Positions 63,321-64,000 of a stretch of DNA of 64,000 bases are shown piece by piece. This DNA is from Sphaerisporangium sp040683095 (lineage in GTDB: Bacteria > Actinomycetota > Actinomycetes > Streptosporangiales > Streptosporangiaceae). The notes beneath the pieces were generated by a model. It worked only from the letters and a program-made list of their open reading frames with translations. It made no database searches and was not told the DNA's origin. Position numbers and translations under genes: made by a program. The stretch's first letter is position 1. Each line of letters begins with the position of its first letter. The DNA is taken from contig NZ_JBFBCI010000044.1 of the NCBI RefSeq assembly GCF_040683095.1, positions 14,444 through 78,443 of the forward strand, read 5' to 3'.

Positions 63321-63522
63321 TCTCATCGCGGCACCACTGGGATCATCAGGTGCAGTCGCGCCGTTCGCCAACTAACCTGGAATGTCGGCACCGAGAACGC
63401 GAGATGAGCAAAACGGGTATTACGGCATTCCGGAAACCAGTCCAAGGATTTTTCAATTCGTTTACCGTCTACGCACTCCACGGACCGGCTCGCGGCGCTT
63501 TCTTCGCCGAGAGTGCGATGTC

Positions 63523-63975
63523 ATGAGAAGAGCGGTGATCACGATTTCGGTGTCCATGGCGGGGCTGCTGTGTGCGGCCGGCTGCGCGGTGGGCCAGGAG
63601 GACCAGACCCCCCCGAACAAGTCTCGCGTTCCGACCGCGACCGCGGCGCCGCTCACCTCCGCCGAAACCGCGCGGATCGCCAACGGCGCCATGGTCAGGC
63701 TCACCGACGCCGGGCCGATCCCCAAGCATCTGATCACCGGCGTCGGCACGACGATCACCTGGAAGAACGACACGGCGAAGAGCGCCTCGGTGCGCCTGAT
63801 CGACGGCACGAAGCCCTCGGGCGACATCCCGCCGGGCGGCACGTTCACGCACGTCTTCGAAACGATGGGCTCCTACGCCTACCGGCTCACCAAGGACGGG
63901 GAACTCGTGGGGGTCGTCGAAGTCATGCCGCACGAAACCACGCAGGCCGTTCCCTCGCCCAGCCCGACGAGATGA
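63523..63975 (+). CDS. Small exported cupredoxin-like lipoprotein
   Basis: A 150-residue protein with a short signal ending in a lipobox-like CAAGC-AVGQ. The mature part has an Ig/cupredoxin-type beta pattern: VRLTDAGPIPKHLITGVGTTITWKNDTAKSASVRLI, then GDIPPGGTFTHVFETMGSYAYRL. Plastocyanin-like proteins have His and Cys copper ligands in the same loops. Here only isolated His residues are present and the copper Cys is absent, so metal binding is doubtful. Start ATG 63523. It is divergent from the PstS-like gene, about 260 bp away. The gene ends 25 bp before the window edge. Confidence 0.7.
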   Translation: MRRAVITISVSMAGLLCAAGCAVGQEDQTPPNKSRVPTATAAPLTSAETARIANGAMVRLTDAGPIPKHLITGVGTTITWKNDTAKSASVRLIDGTKPSGDIPPGGTFTHVFETMGSYAYRLTKDGELVGVVEVMPHETTQAVPSPSPTR

Positions 63976-64000
63976 GCGCGGCGCGCTGCCGTACGGCAGC

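Overview
The window is a high-GC stretch with GTG/ATG starts behind purine-rich ribosome sites and the gene families of a filamentous actinobacterium. These include DUF5753/DUF397 pairs, a SARP regulator, PASTA-less Ser/Thr kinases, a DPPR-synthase-like UbiA and secreted cellulase and protease genes. I would place it in or near the Streptosporangiales (Streptosporangiaceae/Thermomonosporaceae); that placement is inference from gene content only. No rRNA, tRNA, CRISPR array or intact insertion sequence was found.

Left part (1-18.9 kb): the 3' end of a GH48 cellobiohydrolase with its terminator; a secreted NlpC/P60 hydrolase; a very large CtpI-type P-type ATPase with a tandem D-x-N repeat; a DUF1304 membrane protein; a two-gene unit made of a small unknown protein and an ImmA/IrrE-like protein whose HExxH motif is degenerate; kdpDE without kdpFABC; a PAP2 phosphatase; and a phospho-signalling/methylase locus (PP2C phosphatase divergent from an HTH-DNA methylase plus a soluble Ser/Thr kinase).

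Middle part (18.9-37.9 kb): a MarR regulator; a DUF5753 XRE plus DUF397 pair; a mobile-element scar in which two oppositely oriented IS630 transposase fragments flank a small cold-shock-domain gene; an aromatic-acid-exporter-like membrane protein; and a three-gene set of secreted serine protease, SARP-STAND-WD40 regulator and secreted beta-propeller. The protease and propeller genes carry nearly identical 43-bp upstream blocks with the geometry expected of SARP binding sites (two heptamers 11 bp apart, the second 8 bp from a shared GATGCT). D-amino-acid catabolism genes follow (N-acyl-D-amino acid deacylase, D-serine-dehydratase/aldolase-like enzyme, RidA), then a secreted beta-helix protein.

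Right part (37.9-64 kb): a cell-envelope region. It opens with polyprenyl and membrane glycosyltransferase genes (GT87, UbiA, DUF2079), an SGNH hydrolase with a phage-tail-like C-terminus, an acyltransferase and a methyltransferase. A scrap of a second methyltransferase 3' end shows that the SGNH/acyltransferase block sits between two copies. The region then holds pstCAB with a PstS-like protein bearing an Asn/Gln-rich stalk and a C-terminal membrane anchor, and a secreted protein with repeated WWHxDGTWG modules. Divergent from pstC is an operon of a second membrane-anchored PstS-like protein, a sortase-fold membrane protein lacking the catalytic cysteine, and a flippase fused to a Wzz-like domain. 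A sulfotransferase, a third PstS-like protein and a small lipoprotein close the window. The co-location of three PstS-like proteins, phosphate permease genes, a cysteine-less sortase and a polysaccharide export fusion is the best candidate here for an undescribed surface system.
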